A DNA stretch of 64,000 bases from Winogradskyella thalassocola (GTDB lineage Bacteria > Bacteroidota > Bacteroidia > Flavobacteriales > Flavobacteriaceae), in NCBI RefSeq assembly GCF_900099995.1, contig NZ_FNCZ01000001.1:62001-126000 (forward strand), read 5' to 3'. This document shows, in pieces, positions 26,412 to 34,304 of the stretch (position 1 is its first letter; every line of letters starts with the position of its first letter). The notes beneath the pieces were generated by a model. It worked only from the letters and a program-made list of their open reading frames with translations. It was not told the DNA's origin and ran no database searches. Both the position numbers and the translations under genes were made by a program.

Positions 26412-28375
26412 AATAATTCTTCGATTCCTATCTCCTTCAAATAATTATAAGTCCCTTCATAAAATTTATTTGGTCTTGTATGGTCACTATCTGAACCTTT
26501 TGGAATGAAAATAATCATACCTTGTCTTGCTCTGGTTAACAAAACGCGGTAAGTATTTTTTAAGTAGCTCTTACTTACCTCCTGGTTTATATTTTGCCAT
26601 TTACTTCCTTTGAAGTTTTGGTAATTCCATCTATCTCCATTTAAATGAAAATTTGCGCCCCAAATTAAACAAGTTCTATCTATTTCTAAACCCTGAATAT
26701 CAAACTCAGTTGCGATATCTTCATGAAAATATGAAGACCTAATATCCTCACTTGAATTTAAAAACCAATAAGGTGCGGATATTTCATTTTTCACATTATA
26801 GCCTATAGCTTTCAACCTTCTAGCACCCGAAGAGGCAATTAGACCAGTTCTTTCTGTTCCCTTACTTTCTTTTCTCAACCAATTTTTAGCTATTTCCATA
26901 TCTCTAGTTAGAAATATAGGAAATGATTTTTTAACTTCTGAATATATCTTTTTCGTATTATCTAAATTCAATTCTAATAGTTCATGTACAAAAGCAGATA
27001 CCTGTTCTGACCTGAAAGAGCGTACTGAAACTGATAAATGTAAATCTGTTTCAGAAGTTCCATTTTCAATTAGCCATTTTCTTTGAGTTACACTTTTAAT
27101 ATAATTAGGACTATTAATTATTGTATTTGAAAAATGAATCTCCCAATCTTTATAGTTCTCTTCAAATGCATTAATCCACTCTTCTAAACCTGCTTCACCT
27201 GTATTTATCTCTTGTCCTCCTCCAATTAAACAAACTATTGTACACCAATCTTCATGACGATTCATTACATCAATTAGGAATTCAGGTTCAGACATAGCAA
27301 AATTTTCTATGCCCTTTTTTCTTTTCATAAAAGAGCTAACCTGCTTTTTAGTCCATGCTCTTTGAGCTTCATCAAAAACAACAACTTTTTCTGTTGGTTC
27401 AACATTATGTTTTAAATATTCATCTCTAAAATGATGAATGTTTTGAATAAATGTACTCGTTCTTCTTTTTGCATTTTCCTTAGTTACTTTTTCTCCATTC
27501 TCTAACGATGTTAAAACAAAATCTCTTGCTAAAGCCTCTCTTAATACCTCTACTAACGGACCATTTCCTGAAAGAAAAACAGCATGTTCATCTTCATCAG
27601 CAAGCATTCTTTCATTTGCAATGCTTAAACCCGCTAAAGTCTTTCCTGCTCCAGGCACTCCTGTTATAAAACAAATTGATTTTTTGTGGTTTCGTTTGGA
27701 ATTTTCAATAACTCCATTTATATAATTAGAAGTTTTATTAAGATTTATTTTACCTGAGTCATGTCTAGATATTTCTTCAACCTTATGTCCTTTATACAAA
27801 GCTTGCGCAGCCTCAACAATTGTCGGAGTAGGTTTATAAATTGAATTTTGCCATTCATCTATATTGATTCTCTCTTTAGAGTGCAAAAGAAATTTTTCTA
27901 TATTATCTTTTATACCTGATTTATTACATTTTGCAACTTGCCGATGCTCTAAGACTTCATTTATATTTATAGAACTATTATCAGCATTAGTAGCGACCAA
28001 TAACGGTATCAATTTCACAAAATGACTTCCTTCATGGAAATTTTTCAAATCTAAACAATAGTCAATTACTTGTAATTCGGCATGTTTACCATATGTATCA
28101 TCACCAATTTTAAATTCAACAACAAAAACGCAATCATCAACAATAATTATGTTATCTACTCTCTTTCCCATTCTTGGAATTTGAAATTCAAAATAAATTG
28201 AACCATCTATTCCATTCAATTCATCTTTAAGAATTTCAATCTGTTTTACCCAAGCATTCTTTTGTAAGTCCTCTAATGAACGATTTGTATGATTTAAGCT
28301 TAAGTATCCTAAAATTGAACTTAAGTCCTCTTTAATAAAACTTGAAATCGTATTACTATAATAAGCTCTACCCAT
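26408..28375 (-). CDS. Predicted PD-(D/E)XK nuclease fused to Schlafen-group-3/DUF2075-type helicase
   Basis: The 655-residue protein has two parts. Residues 55-115 look like a PD-(D/E)XK nuclease: E63, then D74 in RVDNIIIV, then E87-F-K89 in VFVVEFKIG, then a helix with Q102 and Y106. Residues 230-650 are a superfamily 1-like helicase: Walker A GVPGAGKT (239-246), Walker B VVVFDEAQRAW (DEAQ 336-339), a motif III-like CLIGGGQEINTG, and LLTRARQGMIIFIP at the end. This fits the DUF2075/SLFN-g3 helicase family, related to the helicase of vertebrate Schlafen proteins. It starts directly after the stop of the XRE gene (TAGATG), so the two are an operon. No function is established; defence against foreign nucleic acid is a hypothesis. 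Confidence 0.82.
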   Translation of the reverse strand: MGRAYYSNTISSFIKEDLSSILGYLSLNHTNRSLEDLQKNAWVKQIEILKDELNGIDGSIYFEFQIPRMGKRVDNIIIVDDCVFVVEFKIGDDTYGKHAELQVIDYCLDLKNFHEGSHFVKLIPLLVATNADNSSININEVLEHRQVAKCNKSGIKDNIEKFLLHSKERINIDEWQNSIYKPTPTIVEAAQALYKGHKVEEISRHDSGKINLNKTSNYINGVIENSKRNHKKSICFITGVPGAGKTLAGLSIANERMLADEDEHAVFLSGNGPLVEVLREALARDFVLTSLENGEKVTKENAKRRTSTFIQNIHHFRDEYLKHNVEPTEKVVVFDEAQRAWTKKQVSSFMKRKKGIENFAMSEPEFLIDVMNRHEDWCTIVCLIGGGQEINTGEAGLEEWINAFEENYKDWEIHFSNTIINSPNYIKSVTQRKWLIENGTSETDLHLSVSVRSFRSEQVSAFVHELLELNLDNTKKIYSEVKKSFPIFLTRDMEIAKNWLRKESKGTERTGLIASSGARRLKAIGYNVKNEISAPYWFLNSSEDIRSSYFHEDIATEFDIQGLEIDRTCLIWGANFHLNGDRWNYQNFKGSKWQNINQEVSKSYLKNTYRVLLTRARQGMIIFIPKGSDSDHTRPNKFYEGTYNYLKEIGIEELF

Positions 28376-28645
28376 CTAATTATCAGTCTTTAGTTCATAA
28401 TCTTGATGGTTTAATTTTGGATTCTGATTTTTGAAGTTTACTAAATCAGAAATATCCATTTCAAAGGCTTTTGAAAATACAGCAATATTGGTAAGAGATA
28501 TATTTCTCTCACCTCTTTCAATCATTCCAATATATGTACGATGAAATCCTGTTTTAAAAGAAAGCTGTTCTTGGCTCAACTGTTCTTGTGTTCTTAAGTA
28601 TCGAATTCTAGCCCCAAATTCTTTTAAAAGAAACTTATTTACCAT
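28376..28645 (-). CDS. XRE-family helix-turn-helix regulator
   Basis: The 89-residue protein is essentially one Cro/CI-type HTH domain (residues 8-65): ARIRYLRTQEQLSQEQLSFKTG, then the recognition region FHRTYIGMIERGERNISLTN (each a normal HTH_3 element). No sensor or effector domain is present. It is the first gene of a two-gene operon with the nuclease-helicase. A perfect 14-bp inverted repeat lies 12 bases upstream of its start codon, overlapping its probable promoter, so it most likely represses its own operon and perhaps the divergent gene. Confidence 0.92.
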   Translation of the reverse strand: MVNKFLLKEFGARIRYLRTQEQLSQEQLSFKTGFHRTYIGMIERGERNISLTNIAVFSKAFEMDISDLVNFKNQNPKLNHQDYELKTDN

Positions 28646-28656
28646 TTATCGAAACT

Positions 28657-28694
28657 ATACTTATTGTATGCGTAAATCAACATACAATAAGTAT
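28657..28694. promoter_or_regulatory. 38-bp palindrome, probable XRE operator
   Basis: The arms ATACTTATTGTATG (28657-28670) and CATACAATAAGTAT (28681-28694) are exact reverse complements with a 10-base spacer. They lie in the intergenic region between the XRE gene and the divergent cysteine-rich gene. On the minus strand the palindrome covers the spacer between a TTG and a TAGTTTCG box (-7-like, one mismatch), and its other edge lies 8 bases from the plus-strand -7 box. Confidence 0.8.
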
Positions 28695-28702
28695 CATTTT
28701 GT

Positions 28703-28710
28703 TATATTTG
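28703..28710 (+). promoter_or_regulatory. -7 promoter box for the cysteine-rich gene
   Basis: TATATTTG matches TAnnTTTG exactly and lies 25 bases before the ATG at 28736. The expected -33 region falls within the right arm of the palindrome, so a bound repressor would probably block it. Confidence 0.6.
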
Positions 28711-28735
28711 ATTTTAATAAGATGATTAAATTGTT

Positions 28736-29053
28736 ATGACTCGGTACGCAAGAAAATGTAGTGTTGACGGCAAAGGAATGAACTCAGGATTTCTATTTGA
28801 GAATGAAATGTATTATTGCAAAAATGAAGAGCAAGCAAAAGAATATGTAGAATCTTTAGGCTTAAATTGGGTAAAAGAATTAAAAACTATTCATACAAAA
28901 AAAGAGTGGTTCTACTATACCGAATGGGAAGAAATTGATGAAGATGAATTCTTTGATTCTCATGGAAACACTTATAAACTGTGTCTCAATTGCAGAAAAG
29001 CCGTGAGGGTATATACGGATTTTAACATGTGTAAATGCGAAAATCACCTCTAA
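28736..29053 (+). CDS. Small cysteine-rich, probably zinc-binding protein of unknown function
   Basis: The 105-residue protein has six Cys in pairs or singles: C8 in ARKCSVDG, one in MYYCKNE, LCLNC near residue 85, and MCKCENH at the end. The CxxC and CxC pairs suggest a zinc ribbon. The middle is strongly acidic and aromatic (WFYYTEWEEIDEDEFF). I do not recognise a characterised family. It is transcribed divergently from the XRE/nuclease-helicase pair across a shared palindrome, which is the only hint that it belongs to that module. Confidence 0.72.
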   Translation: MTRYARKCSVDGKGMNSGFLFENEMYYCKNEEQAKEYVESLGLNWVKELKTIHTKKEWFYYTEWEEIDEDEFFDSHGNTYKLCLNCRKAVRVYTDFNMCKCENHL

Positions 29054-29367
29054 AGTTCATACATTTATTTAAATTAATTTCAGCTTTTTACACCCCTAAA
29101 GTCCCCTCTAGGGGACAATCTAGACCAAGAAACTTTTGTGTAAAAATTAGTTTTTATTGATACCATTCATAATATACAATTTTATGAATAACATGTTTTC
29201 CTTAAACAAATTTCCCCTTGAGGATTATTAAGGTGAAAGAATTCTTTTATCAAAAATACCGAGCGTAGCGCATTAGCGAAGTTTTAGAAATTACACATAA
29301 TTCCGCATCCTATTCTAAACAACTAGCAACACTTTAAATCACACCAATTTATCAAAAAACACCAAAC
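29054..29367. other. Non-coding stretch with small palindrome
   Basis: No convincing gene. GTCCCCT and AGGGGAC (29101-29116, loop CT) form a 7-bp hairpin just after the cysteine-rich gene, and CGAGCGTAGCG and TTAGCGAAG occur near 29265-29280. The hairpin lacks a T-run, so it is not a typical terminator. Confidence 0.5.
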
Positions 29368-29400
29368 AAAAAAAAGCCTCAATTATAAAATAATCAAGGC
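29368..29400 (-). terminator. Terminator of the T9SS cargo gene
   Basis: On the minus strand GCCTTGATTAT and ATAATTGAGGC pair with two G-T wobbles and are followed by eight Ts. Confidence 0.8.
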
Positions 29401-29424
29401 CATTTCAATAAGATTTACGTAACG

Positions 29425-30351
29425 CTATTTTTTCAAAAGCTTATCTGTATGGGTCTTACCATCTGTGGTAACAATAGTTAACATATAAACGCCACCAGAA
29501 AGACGACTAACATCTAATGCATCTACAGAAGTACGTTCCATTAATTGCTGTCCATTTAAATTATAAACAGACACCTGTGCAATCTGCGCTCTCTGAATAC
29601 CTGTAATTTGTAATTCATCAGTAACCGGATTTGGATAGATACGCAATGTTGAACCATCAGCAACATCAGTAACACCTAAGGTACCCGTTTCAAAACTAAA
29701 ATTATCGTAATAAGCATCACCACCATAATTGTTATGCAACATATTAAAACCTACAATATCAACAGACGTAAAATTGCTACGTGTATGTGCCAAAACATCA
29801 TTTAAGTAATACTTTAATTCTGTGGCAGTCACTTCAATTTTAACATGTAACCAAGTATTTGGAGTCCATTCTGCTCCGTCAATATAGGCAGCCGTATAAT
29901 TAATGTCATCTATGGTATAAATAAATCCTCTATATTCCATAGCAATGCCTGCTACAGGAACAAAATCATCATTAGCATCAATACCAAAAAGCGTCATTTC
30001 AAAATCCGCTCCATTACTTTCTGTTACCATAACATCATACGAAAATGTAAAATCCTCAAATGACTTTGGTGTATTAAAACTCTTAACTGCACCAAAGATT
30101 GGCAACCATTGCGCATCAAAACCAGATTCATAAGAATTTTTAAAAGCATAAGTACCATCTGAAGACTCCTCATCAGACACGACTTGATTCTGAAGAAAAG
30201 CACCTTCGCTTCCTTCAGTAACTTCCCAACCATTTTGATTGTTTAGTGTTCCTAAAGTATAAGATTCACTGGTTTCAAAGGAAATTGTTTCCTGACTAAA
30301 TACACCTCCCGTAAGTAATAACATGAAGGCAATTGTGTAGTTTTTTATCAT
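29425..30351 (-). CDS. T9SS-secreted protein with C-terminal sorting domain
   Basis: The 308-residue protein has a signal peptide (KNYTIAFMLLLTGGVFSQ), a concanavalin/LamG-like beta-sandwich region (about 25-225) and a type A C-terminal sorting domain (about 235-308). The sorting domain begins LRIYPNPVTDELQI, with QVSVYNLNGQQLM and GGVYMLTIVTTDG and the end TDKLLKK. It is therefore exported by the type IX secretion system to the surface or medium. The beta-sandwich may bind a glycan but no catalytic residues are recognised. It is a single-gene unit ending in its own terminator. Confidence 0.9.
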   Translation of the reverse strand: MIKNYTIAFMLLLTGGVFSQETISFETSESYTLGTLNNQNGWEVTEGSEGAFLQNQVVSDEESSDGTYAFKNSYESGFDAQWLPIFGAVKSFNTPKSFEDFTFSYDVMVTESNGADFEMTLFGIDANDDFVPVAGIAMEYRGFIYTIDDINYTAAYIDGAEWTPNTWLHVKIEVTATELKYYLNDVLAHTRSNFTSVDIVGFNMLHNNYGGDAYYDNFSFETGTLGVTDVADGSTLRIYPNPVTDELQITGIQRAQIAQVSVYNLNGQQLMERTSVDALDVSRLSGGVYMLTIVTTDGKTHTDKLLKK

Positions 30352-30620
30352 TTTTTATGTTGTTTAGAGCAATAAAAATAATATAAACACAATGAAAAAA
30401 CCAAACAATTAACACTTGAAAGCCCCTAAATTCAGTAGTTAATTGAATTACTGACACCTATACCAATGATCTATTTAAGAAAGTAATAATTGCAATATGT
30501 TTTTACAGCATTAAAGCAGATTCTTAAGTCCTCTTATCGTGACATCTTCCAAAATATACCATCAGAAAACAAATCGAAAAGTGAGATTAATATAGATTAA
30601 AGTATGGGTTCACCCATAGC
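30352..30620. other. Intergenic stretch, nothing recognised
   Basis: AT-rich, no open frame with gene-like features, no tRNA fold. It would hold the promoter of the minus-strand T9SS gene but no exact TAnnTTTG box is seen close to its start. Confidence 0.4.
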
Positions 30621-30678
30621 TCCTCCGTATCTCCTCCGTATGTACTCCGTATCTAAGTCGGGTATGCGTCGGGTAGAA
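30621..30678. repeat. Two 11-bp tandem repeats side by side
   Basis: TCCTCCGTATC, TCCTCCGTATG and TACTCCGTATC follow one another (30621-30653). After a 3-base gap, GTCGGGTATGC and GTCGGGTAGAA follow (30657-30678). A flanking GGGTTCACCC (30606-30615) and GGGTAGAACCC add inverted complementarity. The origin is unknown. Confidence 0.7.
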
Positions 30679-30928
30679 CCCAACTTAATATAAGCTAAAA
30701 CTAAAAGAATAAATAATATAACCCACAAATCAGACTGAATTAAACAACTTAAGACTAACATAGCTTCCTCTTAGTACATCTCCCCAACACACTCACTAAC
30801 ACCCTTTAACAAACCTATATAAAATAAAAGCTTAAATTAGCAAGTGCGTAAATTTTGCACGCAACTATTGTTCTGTTTCAACCGTTTTGTGACTTTCTTA
30901 GGGATGAAGATCATAATTCTAGTAAGCT

Positions 30929-30967
30929 GTGGTTGATACTAGTCGTAATTGGTTAGAAGCACATTAA
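30929..30967 (+). pseudogene. Relic of a second polA 3' end
   Basis: The frame reads VVDTSRNWLEAH followed by TAA, matching the polA C-terminus VEVDTGVNWLEAH and stop. Over the last 33 bases (25991-26023 against 30935-30967) 26 of 33 are identical, and most differences are at third codon positions. Upstream of 30929 the frame has stops and similarity is lost. It is a short coding remnant, not a gene. Confidence 0.7.
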
Positions 30968-30980
30968 ATATTATCACGTT

Positions 30981-32144
30981 ATGAAGTACCGTTTTTTAAT
31001 TTCCATTTTAATACTTAATTTTCTATTGACGTCTTGTAATGGAAATAAAACAAACCAACAGCGTATTGGTGCTGATGAGATTCAAAAAAACAACATATCA
31101 ACTAGGGATCACCACGAATTCTCATTACAAGATTTTTATAATTATGATAGCAGGTTAGCTTATAAAACGGATAGTATTTTTAATACCATGTCCGACTCAG
31201 AGCGTGTTGCACAAATGATCGTAAGTTCTATTGGCGAGTTAGGTCATAGCTTAAGCAAAGCGAAACGTCTTGTTAAAAATAATAAAGTCGGAGGCTTTGT
31301 CATTTTAAAAGACACTAAAGAGGAGCACAAAAAGGCAATTGAAGAACTTAATTTAGCAGCTAAAAAGAATAAATCTCTCGGTCTTTTATTTAGTGCTGAC
31401 GCTGAACCAAGTCTCTTAAATAGTCGCATTATAGGTTCTCAAACCGTAAAAAACACGATTGATATAAATTCCCTTTCAGAAGCGGATTCGGTCGCTAAAA
31501 TAATAAGTAACGAATTAAAACATCTAGGAGTCCATCAAAATTATGCTCCCGTTTTGGATGTGAGCGAAAACAATTCAGCTATAAAAAACAGAAGCTTTGG
31601 TTCTAATCCCAAAGACGTTATCGATCTAAGTAATGCTTTTATAAAAAGTACTCAGAATGAAAATATAGTCGCAACGGTTAAACATTTTCCTGGTCATGGA
31701 TTAGTTAAAGGAGACTCTCATTTTAATTCGGTTTATATTGATGGTGACTTATTAGAACTCGACAATTACAAACCCATAATTAACAACGATGTTATAAGTG
31801 TAATGGTGGCGCATATTTCAATTAAAAACAATCCAAAATACAATACGTTTAATGTTCCTGCATCGTGTTCAAAGAAGATAGTTACCGGACTTTTAAAAAA
31901 CGAATTAAATTTTAAAGGCCTTGTCATTTCTGACGGAATGAAAATGAAAGCATTGCAACATATTCCGAACGCCACGCTTGAGGCGTCTAAAGCTGGCTGT
32001 GACATTATTTTAATACCTAAAGATGAAAAGGATACTGCTAAATTAATTCTACAGGAAATGAAGACGAATGCAGCCTATAAATCTCAAGTTTATGAATCTG
32101 TAATGAAAATAATTCGTTTAAAAATTTGTCTAGGAATTGCTTAA
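30981..32144 (+). CDS. GH3 family glycoside hydrolase, lipoprotein (beta-N-acetylglucosaminidase-like)
   Basis: The 387-residue protein has a lipoprotein signal (ILNFLLTSC). The single GH3 barrel domain has the NagZ-like signature KHFPGHGLVKGDSHF, ending in a D/H pair, and VISDGMKMKAL, which carries the catalytic Asp. A QMIVSSIGELG segment opens the domain. Family members of this short one-domain type release N-acetylglucosamine from peptidoglycan fragments or chitooligosaccharides. The enzyme would be membrane-anchored outside the cytoplasm. It starts 13 bases after the polA relic and is followed 10 bases later by a small membrane protein gene. Confidence 0.88.
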   Translation: MKYRFLISILILNFLLTSCNGNKTNQQRIGADEIQKNNISTRDHHEFSLQDFYNYDSRLAYKTDSIFNTMSDSERVAQMIVSSIGELGHSLSKAKRLVKNNKVGGFVILKDTKEEHKKAIEELNLAAKKNKSLGLLFSADAEPSLLNSRIIGSQTVKNTIDINSLSEADSVAKIISNELKHLGVHQNYAPVLDVSENNSAIKNRSFGSNPKDVIDLSNAFIKSTQNENIVATVKHFPGHGLVKGDSHFNSVYIDGDLLELDNYKPIINNDVISVMVAHISIKNNPKYNTFNVPASCSKKIVTGLLKNELNFKGLVISDGMKMKALQHIPNATLEASKAGCDIILIPKDEKDTAKLILQEMKTNAAYKSQVYESVMKIIRLKICLGIA

Positions 32145-32154
32145 ACAAAAAAAC

Positions 32155-32658
32155 ATGACTACCAGTTTAATAAAAAAAACACTGTGGATTATCTATGGCG
32201 CCGTTGCTTTAATTGCGATAGATTCGATTATAACATCCATTGTGTATTATATTTTTCATCTCACTATAGAAAACAACTATCAATTTTCCTCAAAAATAAA
32301 ACTCTATATTTTTGGCGCTACACTCGGTTTATATTTGCTCTCTGCCTGCTTATTGGCGTTTTTTATTACAAAAAAATCACGATTAAAAAATTACAAGATA
32401 AAAGAACGTCTTCCTGTGTTACCCTTCTTAATAGCTATAAGTATTGCTATAACCCTCAAACCTTTAACACTCTATTTCTCTGAGAAAAAACTTGAAAATG
32501 CGCTTGATGATTTATCTAAAACCAATTACATGAGTTCTCTTAACCTCTCTAGTATTAACGAGTTTATTACAAATTCTATCTACATCTGTAAATGGTCCAC
32601 AATCATCGTACTCGTTCTGTATCTATTTATTTTAAACAGTTATGCTAAGAAGCATTAA
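32155..32658 (+). CDS. Four-helix membrane protein of unknown function
   Basis: From the ATG at 32155 the protein has 167 residues and four predicted membrane helices (about 8-33, 46-68, 85-105 and 135-160), with a basic loop KKSRLKNYKIKERL after helix 2. An in-frame TTG at 32137 lies inside the previous gene and is less likely as a start. I do not recognise a family. It is probably cotranscribed with the GH3 lipoprotein gene. Confidence 0.68.
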   Translation: MTTSLIKKTLWIIYGAVALIAIDSIITSIVYYIFHLTIENNYQFSSKIKLYIFGATLGLYLLSACLLAFFITKKSRLKNYKIKERLPVLPFLIAISIAITLKPLTLYFSEKKLENALDDLSKTNYMSSLNLSSINEFITNSIYICKWSTIIVLVLYLFILNSYAKKH

Positions 32659-32691
32659 ACTTTCAGTTTAACTAATAGTAACACGAGGACT

Positions 32692-33378
32692 TTAGTTAAT
32701 TTCTATACCGTAAAAGGAATATTCACCCACATTACAATCACAGGTTAATTTAAAGCCAATACTCATAATCACAAAAATGATTAATGAGATAATTATGACT
32801 TTATTAGTAATCCTTTTAAAGCGCCATTTTATTTTACCAAAAAGATGAAGCATCATAACACATAGAAATAATACCAAGAAAATTACAATCGGTAATGTCT
32901 TCGTATTAGTCGTCATTATATTATATATATGACTATACTCCCCCATACACATATAGCCAAAAAACTTTATGATGATGCTAACTTCAGGTTGATATACATA
33001 GTAGTTTTGCGTTCTAAATTTGGCTAGTAAATCTTTAGTTTCACTTGCGTTTGAATCTATAGTATGACTTGTAATTTCATTATTAACTTGTTTTGCTAAA
33101 ACGGACAGTACGACGCTTCCTTTCATAACATTGATAGTGTTTAAACTATCATTTTTCATATGCAAGGCGTTATCAAAGGCTATCGAATACTCTTTTATGG
33201 TGTACCCACTAAAATCAATATTCGTAATTTCAGTTAGATCGCTATAATCTATAGTCTTCTCAATATTTGAATCATTTTCTTGTCCAAAAAGGCACAATTG
33301 AAACACAACTAGTAGTTTAGCTAACCAGATTTTTGAATTTTTCAAATTAACGTTTTTATTTATCCGTATAAAAAACAA
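32692..33378 (-). CDS. Membrane protein of unknown function
   Basis: The 228-residue protein begins with a signal-like hydrophobic segment (IWLAKLLVVFQLCLFGQ), followed by an extracytoplasmic region (about 35-145) and two membrane helices (about 155-175 and 187-208) with a short Cys-containing tail (TCDCNVGEYSFYG). The ATG at 33378 overlaps the upstream gene by 23 bases. A TTG at 33345 would remove eleven residues and put the signal sequence at the very N-terminus. I do not recognise a family. The overlap suggests it works with the upstream gene. Confidence 0.62.
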   Translation of the reverse strand: MFFIRINKNVNLKNSKIWLAKLLVVFQLCLFGQENDSNIEKTIDYSDLTEITNIDFSGYTIKEYSIAFDNALHMKNDSLNTINVMKGSVVLSVLAKQVNNEITSHTIDSNASETKDLLAKFRTQNYYVYQPEVSIIIKFFGYMCMGEYSHIYNIMTTNTKTLPIVIFLVLFLCVMMLHLFGKIKWRFKRITNKVIIISLIIFVIMSIGFKLTCDCNVGEYSFYGIEIN

Positions 33379-34273
33379 TCAGACTAGAAGCTCTTTCAAT
33401 TCTAGCAAGTTTAGTGGATGGATTTGGATTTAAATTTTCAAGATATGTTCCGTTATTTACATGCAATATATTTTTGCTCCCAGTATCTAGATTTAGTATA
33501 AAGTTTACATCGTAGTTTTCAGCTTTTAGGAGATTGAAAATATCTTGAGCCGCTTTTAGAATATAATCCTTGTTTTTAGTATCTATTATAAGGTTTTTTA
33601 GTTCCCCTTCTTTAGTGGCAATAACCAGAAATCGTCTTTCCTTACTATTAGAACCTACCAGAAGTGTTTTGAAATTTTCGTCTTCTGTTTTTAAATGGGA
33701 ATAAACCAATTGTGTTTGAAACACTGAAAGGTTGTTCTCTTCAACCCTATTATAAAACACATAAGAATCTAAAGCATTTTCTCTGGGATTTAAATTAAGA
33801 TGAGAATGATTAGATGCAATTATGGAATCACAATTTTTACTAGTAAAATCTAAATCGGTTATATCATTTGTGTTTATAAGGCCATCTGAATTAATAACCA
33901 CTAGCCCATCCATAGTTTGATCTGGCATTTTATTAAGAAACTCTCCTTCGTATGCACAAAGCCCAATTGGAGTTCCGTTACTAAAAAAAGCTGAAGTAAA
34001 AGATGCTGAAGTGACTAATAAAACATCTTTGTTCTTTTCAAGATCTAAAAATTTATTATACGCATCTTTTACCAAATACTTAATTTTTACTTTTTTAGAA
34101 TCTAAATGTGTATTACCAAATTCATACGACTGAAAATCATTGTCTGATAAACTGATTTTTTCTAACGCATTGTGACTTTCGCTTTGTGCTTCACTTAAAT
34201 TTATAGTTCTCATCGAGAAAAATAAAACGAGAAAGACACAACATGATATAGTTATTACAATGAATGATTTCAT
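33356..34273 (-). CDS. Membrane-anchored protein, distant phosphodiester-glycosidase (DUF2233/NAGPA) relative
   Basis: The 305-residue protein has an N-terminal membrane anchor (FIVITISCCVFLVLFF) and an extracytoplasmic domain. Three stretches resemble the NAGPA/DUF2233 fold: LLVTSASFTSAFFSNGTPIGL, here quoted without its final residues, then GLVVINSDG, and FILNLDTGSKNILHVNNG near the end, where the family has a NLDGGGS-type loop. The loop reads NLDTGSK, so the catalytic details may differ. I chose the ATG at 34273 because an exact -7 box lies just upstream at 34297-34304, so the upstream ATG at 34315 would precede the promoter. Function is uncertain. Confidence 0.55.
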   Translation of the reverse strand: MKSFIVITISCCVFLVLFFSMRTINLSEAQSESHNALEKISLSDNDFQSYEFGNTHLDSKKVKIKYLVKDAYNKFLDLEKNKDVLLVTSASFTSAFFSNGTPIGLCAYEGEFLNKMPDQTMDGLVVINSDGLINTNDITDLDFTSKNCDSIIASNHSHLNLNPRENALDSYVFYNRVEENNLSVFQTQLVYSHLKTEDENFKTLLVGSNSKERRFLVIATKEGELKNLIIDTKNKDYILKAAQDIFNLLKAENYDVNFILNLDTGSKNILHVNNGTYLENLNPNPSTKLARIERASSLIVFYTDK

Positions 34274-34296
34274 AAGTAAGTTGATAATAATTTTTT

Positions 34297-34304
34297 CAAA
34301 TCTA
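34297..34304 (-). promoter_or_regulatory. -7 promoter box, decides start of the DUF2233-like gene
   Basis: The minus strand reads TAGATTTG, an exact TAnnTTTG match, 23 bases upstream of the ATG at 34273. Confidence 0.55.

Noticed and set aside
28657-28694. The 38-bp palindrome as an intrinsic terminator
   Set aside because: It lies upstream of both start codons, has no T-run and no gene ends there, so an operator explains it better.
29101-29116. GTCCCCT/AGGGGAC hairpin as terminator of the cysteine-rich gene
   Set aside because: The stem is short and not followed by a T-run, so only a small palindrome is reported.
30621-30678. CRISPR-like repeats or a transposon end
   Set aside because: Units are 11 bp with no unique spacers and no transposase or terminal inverted repeat with target duplication is seen.
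32137-32155. TTG at 32137 as the start of the four-helix membrane protein
   Set aside because: It falls inside the GH3 gene, while an ATG at 32155 with a normal spacing is available.
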